A DNA stretch of 64,000 nt from Mactromeris polynyma (lineage: Eukaryota > Mollusca > Bivalvia > Venerida > Mactridae), in NCBI GenBank assembly GCA_032209605.1, contig JASFXZ010000016.1, positions 3,720,001 through 3,784,000 on the forward strand, read 5' to 3'. This document shows positions 47,095-62,000 of the stretch, in pieces. A program made the position numbers and the translations under genes. A model generated the notes under the pieces. It saw nothing but the letters and a program-made list of their open reading frames with translations. It was not told the DNA's origin and made no database searches. Positions within the stretch are counted from its first letter, which is position 1. Every line of letters begins with the position of its first letter.

Positions 47095-50000
47095 CTTTAA
47101 CAAAAATGTTAATAATATATTAAAGCAAGACTTGTCTTAACAAGAGTGGCAAACTGTCACAAAATAGGCCTGTCATAAGTCAGAGCTCAGAGTTAAAACA
47201 AGACATATTTTAGGTAATTTCTAAAATCGAAGGGTGATAACTCCCTAGTGACTTGAGCGATATGGCTGGTTATCGAATTTGGCTGAGATATTATGCCCAC
47301 AAACATTTTCACCAAGTTATTATGCCCACAAACATTTTCACCAAGTTTGGTAAAGATCGGATGAAAACTCTTGGACTTAGAGAGTGGACAAGGCTAATTT
47401 GGCCAATTTTAGATAATTCAAGGGCCATGATTCCGAAGTGCCTCGGGCAATATTGCTGGTTATTGAACTTGGCAGAGATATTATGCCCAAAAACATTTTC
47501 CCCAAGTTAGGTGAAGATTGAGAACTGTTTGACTGAGAGAGCAGACAACATGTGGACGTCGAAAGCCGCCAGCCCGCCGCCTGCCCGCCACGGGTGTTCC
47601 CATAATACGTCCCGTTTTTTAAACGGGCGTATAAAAACTATGATAGGCGCCAAATTGAAATATGTTGTAGATTTATGGATTTTGAGTTAAAGCATGAACA
47701 TATGTTAATACAATTAATAAATAAAGACAAAAAAATTTACTTTCGTTCATTTGATTTAACTTATAACTTATAATATATTCAACATTTATAGCATGCTTGG
47801 TAGAAATAATGGGTTTCATGTTCAATTAAATTAATAAAGCATGTAAATATAAATGTACATAAAATAAAATTACAGGACCATTGTGGCATTGTCCATTGAC
47901 GTGTATTTATTTTATAATACATGTTCATTAATTCAATATTTACACATTTATCTCATGTCTAACATACGGTAAGATTTATAATAAATAATATTTGAACCTG
48001 TCCACTTTATACTACATCGAATATATTAAAACGTTCAAATCAATGAGGCATAAAAAGCTTAGACAATATTTATGCCGTATTCCTTTTGATATGGTCAAGA
48101 AAGTTATCAAACATTTTTAAAGCAAACACGATTTATTTGAACATTAATAATATTTTCACAGTACTTTGTGTTAATTTCGTTCGACCATCACAACTAATAA
48201 TAATAATTAGACTAGAAAAATGTGTCCAATAGATACAGATGCCCCTCTTCCCGTCTTTGTCATAAAAGACCATCATTCTGCCTAAAATTGATGAATGTGA
48301 CTCAAAACTGACAGGTACATAACTAAACATACTGATAACCATTCCAGGAATTGCTGGAAAACATTTGGGCTAAGACAAGGGTCATAACTTTGCACTAAAT
48401 TGGCGCAGCCATGCACAAGTGCACAAGTTCACATGCTTCTTAATATTCTTCTGAAGTTTAATGAATCACAGATAGTATGAGTCTGTCTCATATGCAAAGG
48501 GATGTCCCACTAGTAGAATAGTGGGGGTAGACATTAAAAGGCAAACCCAAAGATATTAAGTGAAAACCTTTTTTATATTTTAGTAACAGTGGCCTTGATT
48601 TACCTAAAGTCTTACACATTTGTGAAGGTCTATAACTGTACCTCAAATACTGTTTAAGACAAGTGTTATACTAAATTCAATGCTCTATATGCCTAATTTT
48701 AATATTGGCAAGGGCGATACAAACAAAACCCTAGATGCACAAATCCACATGCTGGTTAACATTCCTCTTAAGTTTTAGTCTTTGGCACATATACCTATCT
48801 CGAAAGCGGAGCCACCAGCTTTATATGCAATAGTTAAGTATGTCAAGGGTCATAACTCTATTCTTACCGAAAGCACCCACAAGCTATAACCCAAGTTGAC
48901 ATTTTCACATATTGGTTAAAATTCCTGCAAAGTAACATGACTCTGGCTCTCATACATTTTTGATATGTGCGACTCAAGATTGCATGCTCCTTATGACATA
49001 TTTTCTTAAATTCAAGGGCCATAACTCCTGTTAACATTCCTGTGAGATTTTGTGATTCTGGCTAAAATACTTTTAAAGCTATGCGCGACACAAGATAGCA
49101 TGTTCAATATGGCTCATATACTTCTAGAGATACACGCGACACAAGACTGACAGACGGACGGACAAGGGCAAATCTATATGTCCGCTTAAGAGTGGGGGGC
49201 ATTAAACCTATTAATTACTGTTGACATAACATAACATAACATATGTTGTCTGATTAACATAACTTAGTCTTTATTTGTTATTAAGATGTTTGTTTTATTT
49301 TGATGTATTAAGTACATAAATCTGGGACAATAATATGTCAGTGATTAAAAGTCTAGTTTCTATCCGTATGAATGTGTAGCACGATCATATATACAAATGT
49401 CTAAATTTAAACCATAACGTAAGAAACGTCCATTCTTTTTTATTTCAGCGGACGAAATTATTCATTCTAGTCCAGCGTGTACAGCATGCAGTTTGAACAA
49501 TTCGGCGTCAAGTTAACAAAGCAGTGCGGTTGTTCAAAACTTGCTTCGACATTTAACCTTGGATTTGATTGGCTTACGCATCGCTGTGATGCTAGTATCA
49601 AAAGCGAGCTTAATACGGCTACGCTGAACACGCCTCAAATGCAACACCTTTGTTATCCATCGGATATTCAGTTAAAACTTGACTTATCCAAAATGATATT
49701 TAAATGTTTATTTATTAAGAACAGGACTGACTTACAGGTTCACATATGTCTTATTTATTTAAGATTTAATTGTTAATAATAAATATTAATATTGACAAGG
49801 GTTTGGTTTCCATGTTCAAACTGATTGACAGAAAACCATTTATTTGCCGATTCACTTTCTCACATAAAATGAAGAGCCAAAATGACTATGCATTCGAATT
49901 TTATATAGTAAACTATAATATCGAATATCACTTATCAATGATATATGTTGCATTCGTACAAATAACAGATAAAATATTGTCACTTCAGACACACGTTATG

Positions 50001-53000
50001 TATTTTACCGGTATTCCTTACGTTTTTGGTCATCAAAAAATGGCAACATAATTATTCAAAGCTAGTTGTCATAGCAAAGGAATTACTACATGACATTATT
50101 TCATAATATACTATGAAATTATTTTAAGGAAATGTTACATGATATTGGTTCTTTCATTCTTGCAAGTCATAAGGTATATGCATTGTATTATGAATAATAG
50201 CGTATTAATTTTTTTTGCCACCCGCAATATCCGGCGATAAATACCTGATCCGCTAGTTCCGTATTTGGTGCAAGATATCTGAGTCGATGATGTGTCGTTC
50301 CAGGAACACTACTCCTGTCAATGAAGTAGTGAGCGGCTTTAAGTGCTGTTTCACAAGCCTAAATTGCAATAGAAAGCATAAGTATTTATCAATATGTCAC
50401 AAAGAAAATTACCATAATATTTCCCACCATATATGAAATTGGGATCAGAGAATATGAGCTTGTGACTTGCATAATTAACTAGATGTCTCTACGTCAGTTT
50501 GAGCAGTTATTGCTCTCTTTGCAAATGTAAATGAAAAGTAGCCTTTTACAAGAATTAAATGTCATCTGCCAAAGAAAATTAAACGTACAGACTGATGATT
50601 TTGTATCATATTAAACATACTTACTTGATGACATATAGTACATATCCAGTTGTAAGCCTGTACATCTGCAGCAATGGAAAGAAATGCTTTGGCAGCATTA
50701 AAATCGCTCTTTGCTTGTCTAAGCCATCTGTTTGCTTCTGTTACATCTCCTTCTTTCACATGCCTCATTGTGCTAGCTATATGTGAGAAACGACCTGTTT
50801 TGGTAGATGTTACGTATTCCTCATAGTTACCATGATATGCTTGGGATTGTTTGGTTGCCCGGCGATTGATATCCTTATAAAATTCCTGTGTGGTTTGTGA
50901 AGAGTGAGAGGGTCCTCTAACTATCTCTTCTTCTACATTGTCAACCATAATTTCTCCATTTTCAAGACGACTATAGATTATTTTCAAATACTGAAACACT
51001 TTGGAACAATATTCTCTAGAGTCTAAATTTTTGTCGGGGTGCCACTTCAAAAGCATCCTTCGAAATATCCTTTTCCTTTCGCTTTCTGGGAGCCTCCATG
51101 CTTGAATAAGTTCTTTCTTCAAATGTGCACAATGCTGGTCGAACGGCTGTGTATCAGCAGCAACTTTATTAACTAGTTCCACAGCTCCAGCTTCGACCTC
51201 TCGACGAACAAATCTGTAAAGTCTGTATATTGGAACTTTTTCCATTGCTATGTCTTTATTTCCAGTGAAAACAAAATACATTTTACCCAAGTCACCCAAA
51301 CCTCCTGAATATCTTGTTTTCAATTCAGATACCTCTCTGACAATCCTGACGTAAATGAACAATGTGTCAATATCTCCTTCGACTGGTATATCTTCTAATT
51401 CCATTGCAACAAGCTCATATTCATATTCCTCAAAAGGTACGATGCCTTGTTCCAGAAACGGAATAAATTGGCGTTCAACGTACGTCCCAGGTTCAGGGAA
51501 ATATTCCCTCTGTGATGAAGAATCGTAAGACTTTATGCCTAAACTGTCCAAAATCTCAGAAAATGTATGAGGTGATTCAATTTGAAGCAAGATATACAAC
51601 AATGAATTGGATTCAAGCGGCTTCAACACACAACCTTGCACTAGTTTATTCAATCCTGGCAAGAGCGCAGTCCATTGTCCTGTAATACTTCGATTCACAA
51701 AGTAAAACTTTCGAGGCATGCTGGAATCTCCATATTCAATGTGAAACGGAATATTGGCTTCAGAACCTGTAATTAGTGTTCCATTGTATTTCAGTATTGT
51801 ACGAAGAGACGGCAGTGAAACTATCTTCACATTGTGCAACCGTTGCGAAATTATTTCTTCATTCTTTGATGCATCAAATGTTTCCTTCGAACGAGAACAT
51901 ATACTTTGATGTTTCAGCAAGCGGCATATTGCCGTTATCAAATGTTTTGAACGTAAAAAACGTTCAATGGTTTGAGCTTGAGTGTTGTCACAAGCTGAAA
52001 TGTTACTTTCATCTAAACAAATGTTTTCTGCAACAACATCTGTTAATAGCTTTGGCTTCAGATGGTCTGGCCACATTTGAATCACATCTTCAAAATTAAA
52101 ACTGCTGGGCATATTCAAGAAAGACTGTCCCGCAAAAAAATTGATTTCAACTTTTCTTCTCAGTCTCCTTTCTATATGATAATTATTTGACAATACAATT
52201 TGCCTCGAATCTTTCAGGATCATATTTTCATCTGGTAGATATAATTGCCCAACATCATTGGCAGTGTCATCATTTTTAACATCTAAAAACAACAATCCTC
52301 TCAAAGCCTTGTGTACAAATAATCGCTCAGGCGGATTTAGTACTCTGCCTATCGACTTGTTATGAATTTTGCTTAGAATCCCCGCGTAATGGCAAAACAT
52401 CAAATTTCTTTTGCTTCCCAAGACTTTAAACAAATCAAAGTATTTTCCGTAATATGTTGGAGCTCTAGACAAATATGGCTTTATTTCGGATGCTTTCGGT
52501 AAGTCTATCACAATCTCGCTGGTCAAAACTAAATCGTTCTCCTCGGGTAAATGTACAAAACTTATATCCCTGATACCAGAAAGATCAAAACTTGTGTGAA
52601 CACTAAAGAAATCATAAAAGCTCGTCATTTGTCTTTCAACTAAATCTTTGTTAGTATCTTTGATCACACCTTTGAATGACTGACATACATTTTGACAATG
52701 TAACACAACACTATCTATAGTTGGATTTTCCAGTACTTCCAAACAACTTTTGGTCTTGTCTAATTTTTTATAAACTTGTTCCGGAATTAAATTAGAACTC
52801 GACCAACATAGTAAAGAATGTTTGGATGAAACAGTACCTTTAAAGCATATCAGCTGTACAGCATTATTCAACTGCGGGTGTATTCGGGTGTTTTCATTTT
52901 TCTCTTTGAAGGGTAAAATAAATCTGATTGTTTTCAGTTCACGTAATGTAGTTTCGCTGCACTTAAATGTAGCATTTGTAAAATGCCGCAAAAGTGCATT

Positions 53001-56000
53001 TGACTTCAGACGAACATCTTCCTTCAAAGGATTGCTTATTTGGCGCTCTATTGCCCTGGCGAAATAAAGTAATAATTTGTCGTTTAATTCAGATACGAGT
53101 CCAAGTTTCCTAAGAAACGGAATCCATTCAGGAGTTAAGTATTGAAGAGGTGGAAAGTGATAATTTGTGAACATCATTTTAAATAGTTCAATGCTTGGAT
53201 CATACAGGTCATCTGCTCTTCTCATTACGCCTTCAACACTAATAAAGGCTATTTCTGACAGATGTTTGATTATCTTATTTTGAGTAGGTGTCAGAGCAGT
53301 CTTTTCACCTATTTTGTTTCTAATATATTCAACATGAACACCAATATGCTTTTCCGGAAGAGCATGGATATTAGGCAATACCATTTCTCCATACACGTAA
53401 TCAACATCAGCCTTTTTCAAACCTAAAAATTCACGGATGGTTTCATGGTTATAACGATCCTGCAACAATGTCACCTTACATCTATTTGCCCATTCTTGGA
53501 TGCCATCCTTCGGAATACCTGTAGGTAGAACAAGAATCTCATTGGCATTGTCTAAAATAGTAAGAGTCCCCTGTAGAGTGGTGTAAAGAGGTAACTGTCT
53601 CAAGTCTTTAGCCAAATCTAACTCTGAAATACACTCATTCTTGAGAACATCGAGTGATCTACCAAAATAACCTAACAGATCACTTCCCTCTTTGCAAGTA
53701 GAAACATGCGTCATAACGGTATCCTTATAATTTAAGAGACATTTCATCAAACAATATGGTTGATCAAGAGATGCGACATGCTGCTGTAAACAGGTGTTTA
53801 ATGCAGAAAATCTACTTGCATGTAGTACACCAACATTTAAGTGTGGTATGTCCAGCTTTTGAAGTATTTTTCTTATATTCTCATCTGATGACATGAGCGA
53901 CAGATAGAGAATATATTTCCTTTTGCTGATAGGTAACAATACAGTTTCTCCTGAAGATTTTATACAAGGTAGAAGCGACCAGTCGCTTACAGATGCCATA
54001 TTATGTACGAGTGTTTCTGAATTTAAAGATATAAGTGGGGGCTCACTGTCTTCGATTGCATTCCCAGACTCAGTGCAAAGAAATTCATAGAAGCCGCATA
54101 ACCATGACAACGTTAGAGAGTACACATTGGCTTGATCATCATCATCATCTATAGATATTTCGTGTCCACTTGCAAAAACCTCTGTTGACATACTTAAGGG
54201 GAGTAATTTAACAAAGTCGTCATATGTGAATCTGTTTAAACTTCCAGTATCACAAAGCCTTTCGTGTTGAGGTAAAAGTAATTCAAGAAGTGAATCATGA
54301 AGAAATTGTTCTGAAGATTTCGGAAGAAGTCGAGAGAATTTTGATATAAATATGGGATATTCTTTACAAAATATTCGAACAACTCCGTCAGCAGTCAGTA
54401 AAATAGGCAATCCTACTATTTTTTCACAGAACTGAGAATCGAGTAGAAGAAACTGCAAGAGCATCTGTAAATTTTCAACTGTTTTGTATTTTGTATTGGA
54501 AATAATAGTATCTATTGGACCAATTTGGCATGCTTTAAGACTACAATCTGAATGTGTTTGCATAAATGCTATGACCAAATCAGGTGTAGAAGAAATGGGC
54601 ACATTAATTCCTGAATCATGAACTGATTTACGAATGGTTATTGGTGCTTGTAAGAGTTTCAATCCAAATGATTTCAATAAAGTCTCCAAATTACGGCATT
54701 CCTTATGCGTCAACAGGGGCTTATTTCCACTTTCAGTCAGTAAACAGGAAATGCAATTAAAAACACCATTAAAGCCACCATCAGTCTGACCACCAATAAT
54801 TTCCCATGAAGCATCAAAATGCTCTGACACATTGTCCAAATTTCGTTTCAATACGCTCGGAAATACGGCAATTGCATTATGGACAGTGTTCTTGTAAAAT
54901 GTGGATGCTGCATATTTCCAGAAACCTGAAGTCTTCGAAAGTAAGGGGAACAGCATATGATAGGCATTCATCTCTTCATTCACTACTTTCCAGGTATTTG
55001 ATTTCACTACAGTTGGATTAATTGTTTCGCCCATCAACTTCAAACCAGATAACCATGCAGGAACAATAATGTTTTCAATCAAACACTTGTTCCATTCCAT
55101 TCGGAAACCATCAGTCCATAGATCGCGCCTTGATTCGTGATCCAAAGCAAAATGTCCATTCACATGAACAGGCAATCCCGTCTCAATCGGAAGAGGCAAA
55201 AAGCAAAATGCTCTTCCAGAGAGTGGTATGGCTAGTCGTTGTGAACCTTTATCAGTCATTGCAGTCGGTTCATTAGTTTCTTTGCTGTTAATAAGATGTG
55301 CTGATATAGGTATTGCCACTCCACCGATGGGCGAAAGGCCTAAGTCGCCCGATTGGAAACTTTTCTTGACGTTTTCTAAGTCCGGTCCTCCACTCTCCAT
55401 CCCGAATCTTTGTACGATAACCCAGCATTTGGACAATGCTCCATTGACATAGATTTTCAAAGGATACATCAACTCAACTGGATCAATACATAAAAGTTCT
55501 TCTTTACTCTCTACATTCTCTTTTGATTTCGTTCGGATGTCTTCCGTAAAGCGATTCTTCCTGATTGAATCATCATCCGAGAGTTTACTTAGCACCGAGT
55601 ACTCTTCAACCAGAGTTCCTGATGTAATATTTGAAACAGTGATGCGTTGAATGTTTTTAAGAAATAACATTGAATCTGACATATCTTTTTTAAACATTTC
55701 AATGATGGTGTCCATTTGTTCCATTGTCACTGTGTTGTTACTGATTTCAGACTTCTGGTCTCGCAGGGGAAATCTGAAAACGGTGCCTGGCTTTTCACCG
55801 ATTAACGTATCCAATGAAAATCCTAATAACTGTCCCGGGAAATTGTCTCTCACTTGTGTTACGGGACACATCATTCCTGGTTCAAGCCTGGTAGCTTTTG
55901 GTACATGTTCACATAGTGGATCAAATATGAACAACAGGCCCTCTTCCGATACTCCTGGTCCCACTGTGACAAAGGAAGGTGTATCTGTAAGATGATAAAC

Positions 56001-59000
56001 AGCGTTAAAACCAACACCGTACTGTCCTGTTCTTGACGGATCGTCACTTTTACTACCCTTTCCAAGATTATGTATTCCTTCAATGTCTGATTTTGTGAAA
56101 AAGCTGTTGTTAAATACACACAATGAAGGACCTTGCATTTTCTTACATGTGTTGCGGAACAATTTTTCGCAGTCTAGGTTGCGGTAATCCTTAATAAAAT
56201 GAATTTCAGACGCACCTGCATCATCCGCATTCTGCAGCAACTCTTTCATAATACTTGAGTCACAAGGATAAGCTTTCAGTAGCCCTTGAATTCGCGTAAC
56301 TAATTTTTCTTGCTGTCCGAACGATATCCCACAAGATATTTCCTCAAAGCATCGAAGCTGTTTCATTTTTACGCCAAGACTTTCTCCAAGAGATGGGGCA
56401 ACGGACGGATGAAGAACTTTCATTGATATACCAGTATTAAATTGTTCGTTTTCTGTCACAAGTTGATATGTAGGCCAAAGCCTGCCTTCCGTGTCTGGAG
56501 CAACCAACCGTTCGTGATATTCACTTATATCGTCATACTTTGATCCGGTTTCTGATAGTTCGTCTTGTAGATTAATGAGAAGATGATTAACTAGAGATAG
56601 ATCCTGCACATCATACTTTGTGATTTCATCCATGGCCTTAATTATATCCTCAATACCAAAACGTTCCTTTACACCTAGGGAACGGTATATGTGCTTTCTT
56701 TTATATCGATCATGATCTGGGAGTCTATATAAGAATGGCTTGCATTCTTGCTGTACACTGAATGCCACCTTTTTCGGCTCTAGAAGTTCCTTTCCGATTA
56801 ATATTACTGCTTTCTCCGATATTCTTTCTAAATGATTTAACATATGAGTTTCCCCTGTCTGGACCAGTTTGTCCAATTTTGACATGACAATGTCATGTAG
56901 CCTAAGAAGTTCTGGGAACTGATGTGGCTCACTGTATTCATCTGATAAAGTCAAAATCTGGTCTACTATCAATTCAGCATCAACATGATGTAAATCCTTT
57001 ACAGATAATAGACAAAATGCTTCTGATACACTCATTGCAAAAATATCCTCGTTCAAAATTACACGGACTGTCCCTAAAATGTCACCAAGGTTTTTTCGAA
57101 ACAGAACCCTTGGCTTTGCCAGTATAAGCGAAATTGTTTCGGCATTGCAATGGAGCTTACATCCTTTTACATCAGGTTTATATATATCACTGGTTTCTAT
57201 TACATCAGCTTTCCAAGAAAATTGCCAGTGTTTGGGTTTGGACAAAGCAGGCAACATATAAAGGTTAGACAGTATCAGAAGAGTCTCACTGTCGTTATTT
57301 AAACTCATGCGAACATTGTATTGCGACAAGTACTTCATAATACTACTTAATCTATCAAAGGCGCAAACGCTACACTGTTCCGAAAGCATTTGTACAGACT
57401 TGCATCTTTCAATCAGTGATCCTGTGGGTAGAATCTCTTCACACATACCCAACCTGTTCAACTGTTGTAGACAGCTTTTCTCTCTCAGTTCAGCTGTATT
57501 TAACGGGAAAACCTCTTCTTCAACAATGAACAAATCAGCCAAATTCGAGTATGGATTAATAAGATCTGAAGCCTTCCGAAGTGTCTGATTTGGTTCTGTT
57601 GGAATACAATCAATGTTCCGCATCATTTCCATCACTTCACTTTCACAACAACTGAGAGCCACTGTTATAAGCATAATGCGTTCATTTGTATGGTCATCCC
57701 AAAATGGATCATGAATATGCTGGAGAAATATAGAAAGAAGTTCTTTCATTTTTATTTCTTTGGAACAAATCATTTTTTCCTGATTCAAGTTCCATGCTCT
57801 GATGTTACTTATTACTGGTTCAGGCATATCAACCAAAACTTCGTTCTGCCTAGGACGAAAACGTGATAATAAATCAAAAGCTATATTACCAATATCACTA
57901 TTTCGTATGGACAATTCCAGGAAACACACGTTATTGAAGCATTCCCATGCTTCGAAGCTTTTGAAAATCAAGGGATTTTCAGCAATAATTCGCTTATAGA
58001 AAGCGGAAGTAAATGCATCTATGTAATTTCCACATTTCAATGGCCATAGCTCATGATACTTGTAATATTCGCCTTCATTGTTTGTCGCAATAGTTTCCAG
58101 CAAATTTATATGAGCTGTTACCAGAGCATCTTTTAAAAGAGACTCATTCCATTGATATTTCTTGCTACTCTTATCATCTTCCGAGATACTTACTAATTGT
58201 CGGCGATCTGATGTCACAGAAAAACAACCATTGATATGCACTTGTAAGTTTGTTTTTATTGGCAATGGCAAAAAGCAGAAAAGGTGTCCTGTAGTGTAAA
58301 ATCCAATAGGATTATCAGACAATTTAAGAGGCATTGTCGACATTCCTGAAGCACAAGGAACAGAGACAGACGCAAGAGGAACTGCACCCTCAGAAGAAAG
58401 CGTTATGTACTGATCAAAAGAAGATTCAATTCCTAACGCCCAAGATGTTAACCATGCTGTCTCAGTGTTTGAAGGTGCATTATCGAGTTCAAGACCCGAC
58501 AACAACTTACTTTCCTTGACTGGAAACTGTTGTCGAAGAAAACTTTTATGCGTTTCCAAAAAATGTGTTTCGTTTTTTAATAGTTCTGGCACCCTCGAAA
58601 GAACTGGCTTTCCAACAGGCGATAAATGTCCACCTGACAATCTGAAGCATTCCTTTTCAACTCTATATATCATTTTTGCGTCCTTTGGATTGTCTGTATA
58701 TTCTGACAAATGGTACAATTCTATGGAGCAAATATTTTGCGAAAATAACAACATATTACCGGCATTCTTGATCAGAATTTGAAGAAGACCTTTCATTTCG
58801 TCATCAGTGTAAGACTTGGAACATATTTTGCTCTCTCTCGCTTGTTGCTCTGTTCTCAAAGGAAGTCTAAACAAAGTTCCCTGATATGTACTAAAAGTTT
58901 CATCCAATATATTACAACCAAACACTCCATTGTATGGTTTAAATTGGTCAGTTTGTCGGGCAATCAATGTTCTGTTTGGCAGTTTGTATTTCAAACCTGA

Positions 59001-62000
59001 TTGTTTACTGTGTAAAATGTTTCCAAGATGGTTTTCATGGGGGTCAAAAAATACAACACTTTGTCCGCTCAAAAAACTCGGAATATCTGTTAGATTGTAA
59101 ACAGAACAAAATCCAAGACCAAATTTTCCAATTGTTTGGACGTCTTGTTGTTTTGTTGCCCCATTCAATTTTGTAATATTCGTTAAATCTCGCTCTGAAA
59201 ACTGTGCGTCATTGAAAACCCACAAAGCTGGACCTTGAAACGATGTCATCCCTCGACTAAAGACTCGCTGCCTAGCATCGCTATTTTGCCTCTCGTCATA
59301 CAAGAACTTTATTGTTGTTGCACCAGCATCATCAGCATTCTGAATCAACTCCTTTGGTACAGAGAGTCCGTCAGTGTAGCCGTCGCGCAACAATGAATTT
59401 ATTCGTGTAGTCAAATGCTCCTTTTGTTCCCATAGTTCAACACCAAGGCCTTCCGCATCCATGAGTGCCTTTCTTGTTATTGATTTGATGCCAAGGATAT
59501 CTACAGTTTCGGGGGAAATCATTTCATGCACCAAATACATGCTTTCTGTGTCTTCGTAAAAGAAATCTGGATCATCATCATACACACATTCTTGTAAAGT
59601 GTGCATCACCAGTGCTAGCTTGTCTCTATCATGTACCATCACAAGTATATCATTAGCATTTATTTTTTCCCCATTCTGAATAAAGTATGCTATTCGGTCA
59701 AGTATATTGCAAACAAGTCGTTGATCTCTTTTGACAATATGTTCATCTTGTCGCGATGTATGATTACATTTTATATGATGGAGTGCTTCTTGTAAAACCA
59801 CAACATTTTGATTCTGTCGACATCCGAAAGCTTTGAAAAGTTCAAAGTTATTATTAAACTCCACAGGTAAGCTATAAATGTAAGGCGTGAGATCGAGATC
59901 ATCTATTTGTTTTGTTATTATCACTACTGCAGCATTTTGAAAACCTTCACCAGTCCATATAAGTTCATCGTTATCCATTAATGACAAAACATGACTTATA
60001 TCAGAAATTCTCTGGAATAAATTATCATACAATAATTTGATACAAGGCATTATGTCTGGTCTGACATGTATGGAATAACAGCGTTTTACTGTTTTTAATT
60101 GATGGAACACAGTTTCAAGTTTTGGTGTATCTGTCCAACCAAATACTGAATTAAGATCCATCGATGCACATGAGACAGTGGGCATTGAGGCGCCAACAAG
60201 CAGACAAAGGCTGGCTTCTTTGACTTCTGAAGGTTTGCAAAATAAATGGTCATGCGTATACCACGTCAAACATACAGGATATTGTGGATTGCTTTTATCA
60301 ACTGCAATACACTCCAAATTCTCTATGCATTTATACAAGGGATGTCCAATTTGACAAGGATCGTGAACAATTGACGGTCTTCTTTTTAAGAAGTCCATAA
60401 AAGCAGCTGCTTTTTGGAAATATTCAGCCTCTGAATCACCAGATTTTGACCAAACATCAAGCGATTTTGCGACTTGTAAAATTAGATCAGCATCTACATT
60501 CTCCACATTCCGCAGTCCCATGCATTGCAGGATACGAATATTTTCTTTGCTTAGTCGTTGTTTTGTTTCTGGTATCAAGCCTTCCCCGTATAACATTTGT
60601 GCTAAAAAAGAATCAGACGGATCAAATAATTCTCCAGGTGTATATCGTTTTGAACCAACTCGAAGAAATGGTACCTTTGAAGCATACTGAATTATTTCAT
60701 CATTTGTTTGAAACAAATGAAATTCACTTAAAATGTATTGCATGAATTTTGGAATTTCTTCACAGTCGGGCATTGTTAGAAAAGATTTGAGCTTCGTCAA
60801 AACGAGTTCTTGTAATTCCATCTTTCTTCCACCAATTTCAGCTACCAGAGGTGCAGTTATAGAATTCGCCAGGATGCACGGTATCGGTAACAAAATTTTT
60901 CTTGGATATTTCACGGTATCTAGTATGAAATAGTCTGCCTCATTCAGAACTGAGCAGTGGCCTTGATCGTCGACATATGAAACTGAGTAAAAGAGTTTCA
61001 ACTTTCTTAACAACGTCTTCACGTTTTCAGTCAGAGGTTGAGTGCTTTCCGACAGCAGCCGGATCAACGATTCCTTATCTGCCTTATCACCTGTATCGTT
61101 AAATACATCAATCGTGTCCTGCCACTTGGTCTTCAGGAAAATATGTTCTAGCAAACGTAATATTCCTTTTATAGACGGCCAGAAGAAAAGCGGCTTGACG
61201 CTATCCACTGGTATCCAACTCGGCAGCGTATTGATGACAGTCACTCCCATGTTCTCAAAGCATCTAACAATACTACAGGAAACTGTTGCTTTTGGTGTCG
61301 ATTTCACAAGGACGATATCTGCAAGCCTGACCAATTGAATGCATTGCGGATTTTCCCACGTGCCAGCCGTCAGCTTTGGAACTATTTGAACATTCCGGAA
61401 TGCCGAAATTGTCTCATTCTTAATCTCATTCTTAATAAGGTATGACCAAAGCGAATTCAACCAGTGGACGGACAGTTTACTTTTATCTGTGATACTCGGT
61501 CTATTTATTTTACCCAGGTGCAGCTCAATTGCAGTATCAATCAGTTTGACTAAGTCTTTAGCACCGAGTCGTTGTAACTGACAGTAATCTGAAAAAGAAA
61601 CAGCAATGCTAAAAAACTGATATGCGCAGGTAGTTCCTGTAAAACAAGCCAAGTTTTTTATCATTGTTATGCAAGCAGAATGAAACATCCACTGAATATT
61701 AGAAGTGTATTTATCCTTAATCAACTTTATAATATTTAAATTTACATGAAAATGACGTTAGGTCGCTGTGGTGTAGTGATTAGCTTAACGGACCGGCAAT
61801 CCGTAGACCCGGGTTCGAGCCCCAGTGGCGCCATTGACCGATTTTTTTGTGTTTCTCAAAACATAACTTAATTTCAATATCACTACAGCTGGTGTTAAGT
61901 GCTGTGTGGCGGATGTAAAAATTCGCCCCGTACTGGTCCGAAGTGTAGTTATCCTTAATCAACTTTATATAATTAAATTTACGCAAAAATGATGTTAGGT

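Noticed and set aside
49477..50051. Plus-strand frames of 93-99 codons in the sacsin intron
   Set aside because: No domain, no splice partners and ordinary composition.
61589..61724. First 45 codons of the long sacsin frame (starting MIKDKYTS)
   Set aside because: They lie upstream of a good acceptor (ctttttcag at 61589-61590) whose use joins exactly in frame to the exon at 62563, so this part is intron.
61761..61833. Functional tRNA-Ala gene
   Set aside because: Acceptor and D arms pair poorly, position 33 is not T, and a degraded tandem copy follows, so a tRNA-derived repeat is more likely.
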